A DNA stretch of 40,786 nt from Algoriphagus antarcticus (GCF_002150685.1 NZ_MSSW01000080.1:1-40786); one strand, 5' to 3'. Shown: positions 1 through 7,524, counted from the stretch's first letter. Translations and numbers: made by a program. The notes: generated by a model not told the origin, from the letters alone.

Positions 1-4
1 TTTT

Positions 5-126
5 GGCGCTTGGCGAAGAAGCGGATTTCGAAGCACTAAACTGTCTGCCAGCACTGAACTTGATACAGAGCACAAAGCTTCATTTAAGCACTGAACCCGC
101 TTTTTTGCCAAACGCCTGTTATGGGC
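5..126. repeat. Left cassette hairpin plus GTTATGGGC box
   Basis: Bases 5-24 and 97-116 are 20-base arms that pair at 17 of 20 positions (left arm GGCGCTTGGCGAAGAAGCGG). The 72-base loop holds copies of AGCACTRAAC starting near 32, 51 and 89. GTTATGGGC (118-126) follows the right arm directly. The hairpin lies downstream of the nuclease gene's stop codon, so it could also act as a transcription stop. The window starts four bases before the left arm, so anything further out is not visible. Confidence 0.6.
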
Positions 127-145
127 TGGGCTTCTTTGTCCGGTA

Positions 146-1408
146 CTAATTTGTTTCGTATTCAAGTCCAGGGAATTTGTCCGTAAACTTATTTATGAGT
201 TTGTGAATATTTCCAATTCCCCAATTTCTTGCAACATAAAATTCTTCTCCGTTGAAAATTAATTCAGGTGCGTCATTAGTTTTGTACTTTCTGTATTTAA
301 TTTCCGTTTCGGTAAAGTCTTCTTTCTTTTTTAGTAGAAGAAAACTACAACTTTTATCTTCTTTAAGATAATTGATAATGTTCTGGTCAATCAAGCCTTT
401 CGCATTTAACAAGTTTATTGTTTGAAGTCCAATGTCAGATTTTTTAAAGTTTCTTTTAAATGCTGAACCATCATATTTGATGTTATATGTGCTTCGGTCT
501 TTGTCAGAAGATAAACTGTCAAGTGCTTCTCTGATGCTGTCTCTTGTGTCTTTTTCTTGTTCTGGGTCAGAACTTATTGCATAAAGTGATGCTAAAATTA
601 ATTTTTGGTTTTTCTCCCAAAAACTTGACAGTAGTTTTCTTTCTTCGTTTCCAAGTGCCATAATTAATTCTTGTTTATGTCCGTCCGCTTCTTCGTCTAT
701 TGAAGGCTGGCTTAAAGATTTTAAATATTCAGTTAGTATATTTTGTGTTCGTGTCGAAATGTTTTGATTTAAAGCAGGTTCAATCAAATAATCGACAATT
801 GATTGATAGTTAATTTGAATAAACGCTTTACAGTTGCATTCTGGCTCGGTCAATTCTATGAGTTCAAGTGTTGAAATTGGTGTTAAGTAAACATATATTA
901 CAATGTTGTCGTCATTTTCTGTTGGGTTAAAAAAATTGAAGTAGCTGTTCGTTTGGTCATTGTTCTCTCTGCTTTCAACTTTATTTTCAATTACTAACTT
1001 GATGTTTTTTGTTTTTCCTGCAATTAAAAGTGTCAATTCAATGTAAATGTCAAGCCTACCAACATTTTTAATTGCGTATTCAGACTTAATGAATAGTCTT
1101 TCAATTAAGTAATCTTCTGTAACAAATGAATTAAAAAGGTCGCTGTGTTTAGTTTTTAACTTGTCATTACTGAATTTTAAAATAATGTCTAAAAACTTTT
1201 TGATTGGAAATTCACCCAAATTATGACTTTCCAAATTTCCGAGTAACCAAGCAAGGAAACCGCTGTGACTTATTTCTCGTCTGCTTACTCCCAAAATTTC
1301 TGAGAATGATTTTGAATAATAAAAATTTTCCAACTTTTGAAAGTCAGGGTCATTTTTGAATTTTATTATTTCATCTCTGATTTGGTCTATAGTAAAATTG
1401 TCTGTCAT
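146..1408 (-). CDS. PD-(D/E)XK nuclease superfamily protein (PDDEXK_4-like)
   Basis: A 420-residue protein. The N-terminal part holds the EISHSGFLAWLL stretch (residues 45-56) typical of the PDDEXK_4 group. A nuclease-like core follows, with D120 in GRLDIYIEL and E141-x-K143 in LVIENKV, giving the D-X20-E-X-K active-site pattern of restriction-type nucleases. The C-terminal 250 residues are mostly helical and unassigned. There is no signal peptide or membrane segment, so it should be cytoplasmic. It has no methyltransferase or other restriction partner beside it and sits alone between two hairpin sites, which suggests an accessory, perhaps defensive, role. The superfamily is fairly certain from the motif; function and substrate are unknown. 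The ATG at 1408 is preceded closely by the GTTATGGGC box and a short leader. Confidence 0.75.
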   Translation of the reverse strand: MTDNFTIDQIRDEIIKFKNDPDFQKLENFYYSKSFSEILGVSRREISHSGFLAWLLGNLESHNLGEFPIKKFLDIILKFSNDKLKTKHSDLFNSFVTEDYLIERLFIKSEYAIKNVGRLDIYIELTLLIAGKTKNIKLVIENKVESRENNDQTNSYFNFFNPTENDDNIVIYVYLTPISTLELIELTEPECNCKAFIQINYQSIVDYLIEPALNQNISTRTQNILTEYLKSLSQPSIDEEADGHKQELIMALGNEERKLLSSFWEKNQKLILASLYAISSDPEQEKDTRDSIREALDSLSSDKDRSTYNIKYDGSAFKRNFKKSDIGLQTINLLNAKGLIDQNIINYLKEDKSCSFLLLKKKEDFTETEIKYRKYKTNDAPELIFNGEEFYVARNWGIGNIHKLINKFTDKFPGLEYETN

Positions 1409-1437
1409 TGTCGATGTTGTTGCGGTCTGTTAGCCTT

Positions 1438-1512
1438 GCCCATAACGGTTGTGCTTCCGCAACAACCTTCGTAAGGCATCCATATAGGTAGGCATTGCGA
1501 ATGTGGTTGCGG
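1438..1512. repeat. Right cassette box GCCCATAAC plus hairpin
   Basis: GCCCATAAC (1438-1446) is followed by arms at 1458-1471 (CGCAACAACCTTCG) and 1498-1511 (CGAATGTGGTTGCG) that pair at 12 of 14 positions; one more base pair extends the stem. A shorter nested dyad, GGTTGT with ACAACC, lies at 1447-1467. The stem ends 12 bases past the stop codon of the FAH gene, so it may also serve as that gene's terminator. Confidence 0.55.
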
Positions 1513-1523
1513 GTATATTTGAA

Positions 1524-2369
1524 TTATATTTTTCCCACCCCATTCTCCAACATCCCGATCTCGTCAATACTGATCCTCACCTTATCTCCCACGGCCAATG
1601 TAAAATCATCCGGCACGATACCCGTTCCTGTCATCATAAAACACCCAATCGGGAAGGTATTCGCTCGAAAAAGCCAAGCTGCCAATTCCTGTGGCTTGCG
1701 CTTCAACTGTGTCAAAGCAGTCTCACCGGTAAAAGCCAACACGTCATCTCTATAGATTTCCAATTTGATATTGGCAGTTTCTTCGATGGCTTTTTCTGTG
1801 ATAAAAAGACAAGGCCCAATCGCTGCGCAACCTGCATAAACCTTAGCTTGAGGTAAATAAAGTGGGTTTTCTCCTTCAATACTTCTGCTACTCATGTCAT
1901 TTCCGCAGGTATATCCCTGGATTTTTCCAGATGGTGAAATCACCAAAGTCAATTCCGGCTCAGGCACATCCCAAGTAGAATCCTTACGGATATTTACGGC
2001 CGCTCCAGGAGCAGAAACTCGACTGGCAGTCGCTTTGAAAAATAACTCTGGTCGATCAGCATTGTACACTTTATCGTAGAAATCCGCTCCGCCGGCATCC
2101 TGAGATTCTTCCATTCTGGCAGTTCTGCTGCGGTAGTAAGTCACTCCGGCCGCCCAGATTTCCTGATTTCCCATTGGAGCCAAAATTCCTTTTGCAAGTA
2201 ATTCATCCGCTTCTTTAGAAGAAACCATTTTCCAAGATTTGGATTCAGAGCTTAGATGATCTTTTAGATTTTCTTGCGCCAGCAATACATCCCAATCTAA
2301 TACTGGTCCTAAAAATGATTGATTCTCATGATTCAAAAGTGTGCCTGATGGCAGTTTGTAGATTTTCAT
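1524..2369 (-). CDS. Fumarylacetoacetate hydrolase (FAH) family protein
   Basis: A 281-residue cytoplasmic enzyme of the FAH fold. Members cleave or hydrate 2-keto acids at a divalent metal held by carboxylates. Visible signatures are RPELFFKATASR (residues 106-117), the metal-ligand region WDVPEPELTLVIS (133-145, with E137 and E139), and GYTCGNDMSSRSIEGENPLY (152-171, with D158). The Arg after the DMSSR stretch and the nearby PQAKVY are also family features. Close relatives include 2-dehydro-3-deoxy-pentonate dehydratases and isomerases of aromatic meta-cleavage pathways; the sequence alone does not choose between them. No sugar-acid or aromatic pathway genes adjoin it. It is transcribed away from the TPP-controlled receptor gene and ends against the right cassette hairpin. 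Confidence 0.85.
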   Translation of the reverse strand: MKIYKLPSGTLLNHENQSFLGPVLDWDVLLAQENLKDHLSSESKSWKMVSSKEADELLAKGILAPMGNQEIWAAGVTYYRSRTARMEESQDAGGADFYDKVYNADRPELFFKATASRVSAPGAAVNIRKDSTWDVPEPELTLVISPSGKIQGYTCGNDMSSRSIEGENPLYLPQAKVYAGCAAIGPCLFITEKAIEETANIKLEIYRDDVLAFTGETALTQLKRKPQELAAWLFRANTFPIGCFMMTGTGIVPDDFTLAVGDKVRISIDEIGMLENGVGKI

Positions 2370-2496
2370 AGGTTAATGGGGTTTGATTGGAAATTTATGA
2401 AAAAGATTTGAGAGAAGGGTAAAAGAATTGATCTGAAAGACTTCCAGCAAACCGACTAATTGAGATTTAACCAGATTAATTTTCTAATCCGCAAAT

Positions 2497-2526
2497 TTGC
2501 TAAGCAACTTTTCCCCATTACCTTTG
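2497..2526 (+). promoter_or_regulatory. Bacteroidota-type promoter of the TPP-controlled receptor gene
   Basis: TTG at 2497-2499 (TTTG from 2496), a 19-base spacer, then TACCTTTG at 2519-2526. This matches the Bacteroidota primary sigma consensus TTG-N19-TAnnTTTG exactly. Transcription should begin near 2533, just before the riboswitch aptamer at about 2537. Confidence 0.75.
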
Positions 2527-2536
2527 CTCATAGATC

Positions 2537-2612
2537 ATAGGGGGTGCCTTAACAAAACGGGCTGAGATCATACCCATACGACCTGATCCGGGTAATGCCG
2601 GCGAAGGGAAAT
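2537..2612 (+). promoter_or_regulatory. TPP riboswitch (THI box) aptamer
   Basis: The conserved THI-box blocks are all present in order: GGGGTGCC (2541-2548), CTGAGATCATACCC (2562-2575), then ACCTGATCCGGGTAATGCCGGCGAAGGGAA split by the usual stems (2581-2610). The CUGAGA and ACCUGAUC blocks form the pyrimidine and pyrophosphate sensing arms in the known family. Established knowledge: such RNAs bind thiamine pyrophosphate and shut off thiamine synthesis or uptake genes. The aptamer ends about 150 bases before the receptor start codon, leaving room for an expression platform. Confidence 0.95.
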
Positions 2613-2702
2613 GAACAAGCGTAGCAACAAACAATATCAAACAACCGAAGCGGTACCCTTCTGGATTTTCGATTTTGTCATTGCCACAGGGTAAACAATA
2701 AC

Positions 2703-2754
2703 GGGGAGCTTCCCTAGAGCTTTCTCATGTTTCACTCAATCTCCCACAAGGGAA
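2703..2754 (+). promoter_or_regulatory. Candidate riboswitch expression platform before the receptor start codon
   Basis: Four short complementary blocks lie here: GGGGAG (2703-2708), TTCCCT (2710-2715), CTCCC (2741-2745) and AGGGAA (2749-2754). They can form local hairpins GGGA/TCCC and TCCC-acaa-GGGA, or two long-range pairings that exclude each other. AGGGAA lies 9 bases before the ATG, so pairing there would hide the start region. No U-rich terminator tail follows, which favours translational control. This is a pairing read by eye, not a folded model. Confidence 0.4.
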
Positions 2755-2763
2755 TTATTACAC

Positions 2764-5154
2764 ATGAAAAAAGTATTATTTAGCTTGGCTTTTTGCCTTG
2801 CCGCCATTTCAAGCTGGGCTCAGCAAAGCCTTAGTGGAAAAGTACTGGATGCAAAATCCGGAGAACCATTATTCGGTGCTTCCGTCTGGACAGAAAAACA
2901 AGGTCGAGGGGCAGTAACCGATGAAAATGGAAATTTTACTATCTCCAAACTGCAGACAGGAGAAATCCAGCTTCGCGTTTCTTTTGTAGGCTTTGAAACT
3001 CTTCAGCAAAGTCTGACACTTCCCAAATCGGAAGAATTGACGGTTAGGTTGAATCCCACTGAATTGCTAACTGAAGAATTCATCGTGTCTGCCACACGAG
3101 CTTCGGCGACTACTCCAACTACTTTCCAAACAATCGATAAAGCGGAGCTTTCAAAACGAAACTTGGGTCAGGATATCCCAATTCTCTTAAATTTCACGCC
3201 TTCGGTAGTCACTAACTCAGACGCCGGAGCAGGGATTGGCTATACCAGCATGAGTATTCGGGGATCGGATCAGAGCAGAATCAATGTTACAGTCAATGGT
3301 ATTCCGATGAATGATGCCGAATCACATGGCGTTTTTTATGTCAATATGCCTGATTTTGCATCATCAGTGGATAATCTCCAAATCCAACGCGGAGTAGGCA
3401 CCTCCACTAATGGAGCAGCAACATTTGGAGCAAGCTTAAATTTCCAAACTGACACACGTCAGGACGAACCTTATGCTGAAATATCCAATTCCGCCGGTTC
3501 TTTCAACACTTGGAGACATACAGTAAAGGCAGGAACAGGCTTGCTCAATAATCGATTTGCAGTAGATGCACGCCTTTCCAAAATCACTTCAGATGGTTAT
3601 GTGGATCGGGCATTTTCGGATCTCAAATCCTTCTTTGTTTCGGGAGGCTATTATGGAGAAAATCACGTGGTAAAACTGAATGTTTTCTCTGGAAAAGAAC
3701 AAACCTATCAAGCATGGTATGGGCTTCCAGAATCCAAATTGGAGGATGATCGGACTTTCAACTATTATACCTACGACAATGAAACTGATAATTACCAACA
3801 AGATCATTATCAGTTGATCTACACCGGAAAAATAGGTTCTAACTGGAAAACGAATGCTGCACTTCATTACACCTACGGTCGTGGATATTATGAGCAATTC
3901 CGAGCAGATGATGATTTTGCAAGTTATGGACTTCCTGATGTAGAAATTGGCGGTGAAATGATTTCAAGCACCGATATCATCCGAAGAAGGTGGCTAGACA
4001 ATGACTTCTTTGGCGGGATTGCATCCATCAATTACATTTCTGACGATGGAAAATGGGATGTAATCTTGGGTGGTGGTGCCAACAGATACGACGGTGATCA
4101 CTTTGGCGAAATCACGTGGGCAAGAATCGCCGGAGAAACCAATATCCGTGATCGTTATTACGACAACAATGCGGTAAAAGACGATCGCAATATCTATCTA
4201 AAAGCTACTCATGAAATTATCTCCGGCTTATATCTTTTTGGTGATTTGCAGGTTCGGAGTATCGACTACTCCTTCTTCGGAGTCAATGACGACAGAAGAA
4301 TCGTTGATGGTCAGGAAAGCTACACCTTCTTCAATCCGAAATTTGGGTTAAGCTATGAAAGAAGTAACGGCCAAGTTTGGTATGCAAGCTATGCTGTTGC
4401 AAACCGTGAACCGAAACGATCGGATTTTACTGATAATCCAATCACAGAAATCCCAAGACCGGAGCGCTTGAATGATATTGAGGCTGGTGTGAGGGCTCAA
4501 AAAGGCAAATTCAATTATAATGCAAATTTCTACTTCATGGACTACAAAGATCAATTGATCTTGACTGGCCAAATCAATGATGTAGGAGCTTATATACGCG
4601 AAAACGTAGCCAATTCTTACCGTGCAGGTATTGAGCTCTCCGGGGCTTACCAAGTTTCCAAAATGCTGACAGTAGGAGGAAACTTGACATTGAGCCAAAA
4701 CAAGATCAAGGAATTCACCGAATACATCGATGATTATAGCACCGAGGAGTTCCAGCAGGAAGCGCTGACTTATGAAAATGCAGACATTGCTTTTTCTCCC
4801 AATACGATCGCGTCTGCCATCGTAGAATTTAAACCAGTGGATAATCTATCTCTGAATTGGATGTCAAAATATGTAGGAAAGCAATTCTTGGATAATACTA
4901 GCAACGATGCAAGATACTTGGATTCTTTTTTCACCAATGATATCCGAATAAGCTATCAAGTTCAGCCGAGGTTCTTCAAAAGTTTAGAGCTAAATCTATT
5001 GGTTAATAACATCTTCAATGAGCTGTATGAGCCAAACGGCTATACTTTCAGCTATTTCGTACCTGGAGAAAGACAAAAGGAATTGGTGACTGAGAATTAC
5101 TTCTATCCAATGGCCGGGACCAACTTTTTGCTGGGGTTAAATTTGAAGTTTTAA
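2764..5154 (+). CDS. TonB-dependent outer-membrane receptor, probably for thiamine compounds
   Basis: A 796-residue outer-membrane receptor. Residues 1-19 form a signal peptide ending in SSWAQ. Residues 20 to about 105 are a carboxypeptidase-regulatory-like beta-sandwich (SGKVLDAKSGEPLFGASVW). The plug domain spans about 110-235 (SMSIRGSDQSRINVTVNGIPMND is its core). The remainder is a 22-strand-type barrel ending in an aromatic residue (NLKF), as outer-membrane beta-barrels do. The gene sits directly under a TPP riboswitch. Receptors in this position are known in Bacteroidota as thiamine-regulated outer-membrane receptors (Omr1), often next to the inner-membrane transporter PnuT and a thiamine pyrophosphokinase. 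Neither partner is here, so the inner-membrane step must be encoded elsewhere. Substrate assignment rests on the riboswitch and is strong but indirect. Confidence 0.9.
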   Translation: MKKVLFSLAFCLAAISSWAQQSLSGKVLDAKSGEPLFGASVWTEKQGRGAVTDENGNFTISKLQTGEIQLRVSFVGFETLQQSLTLPKSEELTVRLNPTELLTEEFIVSATRASATTPTTFQTIDKAELSKRNLGQDIPILLNFTPSVVTNSDAGAGIGYTSMSIRGSDQSRINVTVNGIPMNDAESHGVFYVNMPDFASSVDNLQIQRGVGTSTNGAATFGASLNFQTDTRQDEPYAEISNSAGSFNTWRHTVKAGTGLLNNRFAVDARLSKITSDGYVDRAFSDLKSFFVSGGYYGENHVVKLNVFSGKEQTYQAWYGLPESKLEDDRTFNYYTYDNETDNYQQDHYQLIYTGKIGSNWKTNAALHYTYGRGYYEQFRADDDFASYGLPDVEIGGEMISSTDIIRRRWLDNDFFGGIASINYISDDGKWDVILGGGANRYDGDHFGEITWARIAGETNIRDRYYDNNAVKDDRNIYLKATHEIISGLYLFGDLQVRSIDYSFFGVNDDRRIVDGQESYTFFNPKFGLSYERSNGQVWYASYAVANREPKRSDFTDNPITEIPRPERLNDIEAGVRAQKGKFNYNANFYFMDYKDQLILTGQINDVGAYIRENVANSYRAGIELSGAYQVSKMLTVGGNLTLSQNKIKEFTEYIDDYSTEEFQQEALTYENADIAFSPNTIASAIVEFKPVDNLSLNWMSKYVGKQFLDNTSNDARYLDSFFTNDIRISYQVQPRFFKSLELNLLVNNIFNELYEPNGYTFSYFVPGERQKELVTENYFYPMAGTNFLLGLNLKF

Positions 5155-5161
5155 GCAGAAA

Positions 5162-5209
5162 AGCACTGATTTCCCCTAAGTAGATTCGGGAAAATCAGTG
5201 CTCTCTTGT
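5162..5209 (+). terminator. Rho-independent terminator of the receptor gene
   Basis: AGCACTGATTT (5162-5172) pairs perfectly with AAATCAGTGCT (5192-5202). A CCC/GGG extension continues inside the stem, and a T-rich tail CTCTTGTT follows. It begins seven bases after the receptor stop codon. Confidence 0.8.
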
Positions 5210-5212
5210 TAC

Positions 5213-5250
5213 CGTCATTGCGATGTCGAGGTAGGAGACAGAAGCAATCT
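5213..5250. repeat. REP-like repeat of the CGTCATTGCGA...GAAGCAATCT type
   Basis: CGTCATTGCGA (5213-5223) and GAAGCAATCT (5241-5250) are the two ends of a short interspersed repeat found in many bacterial genomes, where the ATTGC and GCAAT parts pair. This copy has a diverged middle. Only one copy was seen in the window; the family assignment is from memory. Confidence 0.5.
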
Positions 5251-5463
5251 GTTTCTGAACTTATGATTTCAATTTATATCCATTCATAATGCTTGGTTTT
5301 GAAAGCTAATTTCGAAAACTACTCCCCACACCTATATTGAAGCTATTATAGTGATCATTTACGGATCCTACAAAGCGCTTAAAGTAACTCAGTCAATATG
5401 GTGAGAATGTACGAAAAAGAAAGGTAATGAATCTCCACATCCGATAATCCGGACAATTGAACT

Positions 5464-5715
5464 ATGAAAACGATTGAGATTCAACAGATAATGAGAAAAT
5501 ATTTGAAGCCTTTAAAAAACTTGCGTAGGCATTCAAAGTTGATTTCTTAGAAAAGGATTTAGCTACAAGCGATACTAATCTTTCTCTAAGCAATGACCCT
5601 TATTTCGATAATCCAAAAAATCTTGCTGAAATTGAAGCCGGAATAATTGATGTGAAAGAAGGTAGGGTAGTGAAATTATATCGAATGGAGCGGAAAAAGT
5701 TATTCCACCTTTAAT
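5464..5715 (+). pseudogene. Decayed type II antitoxin gene (RelB/DUF2683-like)
   Basis: The frame at 5464 begins MKTIEIQ. After the loss of one base near 5484-5486 the next frame reads DNEKIFEAFKKLA, then a TAG stop, then AFKVDFLEKDL and, further on, SNDPYFDNPKNLAEIEAGI to a TAA at 5713-5715. Adding one A to give ATTCAAACAGAT restores a single reading frame, leaving the TAG (probably once AAG) as the only other lesion. The pattern of a short N-terminal strand followed by an acidic DPYFDNP...EIEAGIxxVKEGxVVKL tail is typical of small Bacteroidota antitoxins of RelE-type pairs. No toxin reading frame follows: the next gene is on the other strand. The stretch from 5251 to 5463 holds nothing else I can name. 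Confidence 0.7.
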
Positions 5716-5751
5716 CTGCGAAATTTTCCCAATAAGTAAGCTGCAATTTTT

Positions 5752-6285
5752 TCAAATCTCCAACCTCTCCTTTATTTCCTCCAAAGCAGCTATTGCATCT
5801 TTCTCTTTACTGAAATCAAGCGCTAAAAATTTGGTGCCATTTGCAAGTAATACACATTTATAGATCGTGACTTCCCTCGAGAGTGTGGGACTAATCCCAT
5901 TCGGAGTATTTGTACTTCGAAAACTATGAAGAATCAATTCCGCATGCTCGATCTTCGGTAACTCTTCCCATTGGCCAAATTTGAACCAGAGGACACTTTT
6001 ATATTCCTTGAATCTATTACTGCGAAAATCAATACGTATTCCTGAATAGATAGAAATCAAAAGCATTCCAAACAAAAATGCCCCACCTCCAACTAGACCT
6101 ATTTTCTGAGAATCTGTGCTCACGTCAATAAAAATTGGAACAAGCAAAACAATCAGCCCTGCAGAGATGAGGCATATTCCAAGTAGCCTAGCACCATTAA
6201 TTCCAGAGTTTTGATTTTTGTGATTGAATTGATCCAATTGAGTTTGACTTATTTTAAACCTCAATAAAATAAAACAATCGCTCAT
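5752..6285 (-). CDS. Hypothetical two-helix membrane protein
   Basis: A 177-residue protein I do not recognise. Two hydrophobic segments at about residues 33-52 and 64-85 form a membrane hairpin. The N-terminal 30 residues and a C-terminal domain of about 90 residues should lie on the same side, probably the cytoplasm. The C-terminal part (RIDFRSNRFKEYKSVLWFKFGQWEELPKIE) resembles the bacterial PH-like or YcxB-like layout only loosely. The start codon overlaps the stop of the YceI gene as ATGA, so the two are almost certainly translated together. It is the third gene of the dioxygenase-YceI-membrane protein operon. Confidence 0.7.
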   Translation of the reverse strand: MSDCFILLRFKISQTQLDQFNHKNQNSGINGARLLGICLISAGLIVLLVPIFIDVSTDSQKIGLVGGGAFLFGMLLISIYSGIRIDFRSNRFKEYKSVLWFKFGQWEELPKIEHAELILHSFRSTNTPNGISPTLSREVTIYKCVLLANGTKFLALDFSKEKDAIAALEEIKERLEI

Positions 6286-6914
6286 TTACATACTATTTCT
6301 ACCTTAAGCTCTATTTCTCGATCGACCAAGGTGCGGTCCACCCAACTTCCCTTGTAGGCAATATCCCATTCAAAGCGATCAATTTGAAGGTTGGCTATGA
6401 AATGATTCCTTCCTACATTTTCCACCCCAAAAGAAACCTTATTTGAAATTCCTTTGATAGTAAGCGAGCCTGTGACGAGCAATTTATTGCCTTGAGATTT
6501 CTGAACTTTGCGAATATTGAGATGAGAAAGAGGGTACTTATCCACATCAAAAAAGTCTGAGCTTTTAAGGTGATTGGTAAGATTCCTGATAGGTATGGGG
6601 TCACTGGCCGGGATATCAGTCACGGTAATGCTTTTCATATCTACTGTAATTTCTCCACCAATCAGTTCATCATTCTGATAGAGAAGAAACCCTTTTTGAA
6701 TTGCAATCTCCCCTTCGTGCTTTCCCATTCCCATCATTTTCGTCCCTTTCCATAAAATCTTGGACTTGATAAGATCAATTTCTACCGTATCGCTTTTGCA
6801 TGCGAAAGTTGAATGAAAAGTGTCCGCAATATCAATTCGAGAATCATGGCTAACTTTCTCTTCATTTAAGACAAAAGTCAGTACAACCAGAAAGTAAGCT
6901 ATCCCTTTACTCAT
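6282..6914 (-). CDS. YceI family lipocalin-like protein
   Basis: A 210-residue protein. The N-terminal 15-20 residues form a weak signal sequence, so it is probably exported. The rest is the YceI beta-barrel: VEIDLIKSKILWKGTKMMG (residues 43-61), GGEITVDMKSITVTDI, the HLKSSDFFDVDKYPLSHLNI block, and a VTGSLTIKGISNKVSF strand. YceI proteins bind isoprenoid-type lipids in a hydrophobic barrel; the ligand here is unknown. It overlaps the upstream dioxygenase-like gene by eight bases and the downstream membrane protein gene by ATGA, so all three form one operon. Family assignment is strong; function is not established. Confidence 0.88.
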   Translation of the reverse strand: MSKGIAYFLVVLTFVLNEEKVSHDSRIDIADTFHSTFACKSDTVEIDLIKSKILWKGTKMMGMGKHEGEIAIQKGFLLYQNDELIGGEITVDMKSITVTDIPASDPIPIRNLTNHLKSSDFFDVDKYPLSHLNIRKVQKSQGNKLLVTGSLTIKGISNKVSFGVENVGRNHFIANLQIDRFEWDIAYKGSWVDRTLVDREIELKVEIVCK

Positions 6915-7524
6915 AATCAGGAATATTCAAGCCCAAAATAAGGTCACGGTGAATTGTCATCATTCCATTCTCAAGAACAGGATTCATTATCCCTGAGCCG
7001 CTTCGATTGTCCGAATTCCTTTTCTTTTCCTTTGTCAAAAGTGGGTCATCTGCGAACACATATTCATCTAGGTAATACGCAGTTTTTCCGGGCTCTTTTA
7101 CCGTGATATGAATATGCTCAGGCTCATCCCTACTTGGATATGCACCTGGCCGGAAGGTGTAAAAAGTATAGCTTCCGGCAGCATCCGTCTTCACCCAACC
7201 TCGAATAAACCCGTGTCGCTTTGCCCAGCCCGTTTCATCTCCTTTGGTTTGGTAAACGCCTTTCCGGTTGGTATGATAAATATAGATAATCACATCAGCC
7301 GCGGGTGTTTCTCCATCTTTTTGAAATACACTGCCAGTGATTTTTAGCTTGGACTCGTTTTCCAAAAAGAGCGGAAGCGTATCAATCGAGCTCAATTTCT
7401 TGTCTCCCGACTCAAAGATTGCTTCGCAGCCTTCGCAAGGGCCACCGACAATTATATCAGCGGGAGTTTGCGCCTGGCAAGAAATGGAAAGCAAAAAGAG
7501 TAGTACTAATATGTAGTTGTCCAT
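6907..7524 (-). CDS. Intradiol ring-cleavage dioxygenase-like lipoprotein
   Basis: A 205-residue protein from the ATG at 7524; the reading frame extends to a TTG at 7542, but the ATG gives a clean lipoprotein signal with lipobox LSISC (C16). The mature part has the intradiol dioxygenase beta-sandwich: ITGSVFQKDGETPAADVIIYIYHTNRKGVY, then RPGAYPSRDEPEHIHITV. The candidate non-haem Fe(III) ligands are Y91, Y129, H137 and H139, in the order expected of protocatechuate or catechol dioxygenases. It lacks the N-terminal helical domain of the cytoplasmic enzymes, as is usual for secreted relatives. No aromatic catabolic genes adjoin. It is the first gene of an operon with YceI. Fold and metal site are well supported; the substrate is unknown. 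Confidence 0.82.
   Translation of the reverse strand: MDNYILVLLFLLSISCQAQTPADIIVGGPCEGCEAIFESGDKKLSSIDTLPLFLENESKLKITGSVFQKDGETPAADVIIYIYHTNRKGVYQTKGDETGWAKRHGFIRGWVKTDAAGSYTFYTFRPGAYPSRDEPEHIHITVKEPGKTAYYLDEYVFADDPLLTKEKKRNSDNRSGSGIMNPVLENGMMTIHRDLILGLNIPDYE

Larger units (their letters stand above)
5..1512. mobile_element. Putative hairpin-bounded gene cassette carrying a nuclease-family gene
   Basis: A single gene lies between two inward-facing copies of a 9-base box, GTTATGGGC at 118-126 and its complement GCCCATAAC at 1438-1446. Outside each box is an imperfect hairpin (5-116 and 1457-1512). This is the geometry of an integron cassette lying between two attC-type folded sites. The boxes do not fit the standard GTTRRRY core, and no integrase is in the window. 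The enclosed sequence is visibly more AT-rich than the neighbouring FAH gene. The layout is seen directly; mobility is inferred. Confidence 0.45.

Noticed and set aside
32..98. AGCACTRAAC repeats as a CRISPR array
   Set aside because: Only three 10-base copies with uneven spacing, all within the loop of a hairpin; no cas genes.
1495..1856. Plus-strand open frames opposite the FAH gene
   Set aside because: They lie antisense to a clear FAH-family protein and show no family motif.
4348..4698. Minus-strand frames inside the receptor gene (also near 3589)
   Set aside because: They overlap a well-supported beta-barrel gene and have no recognisable features.
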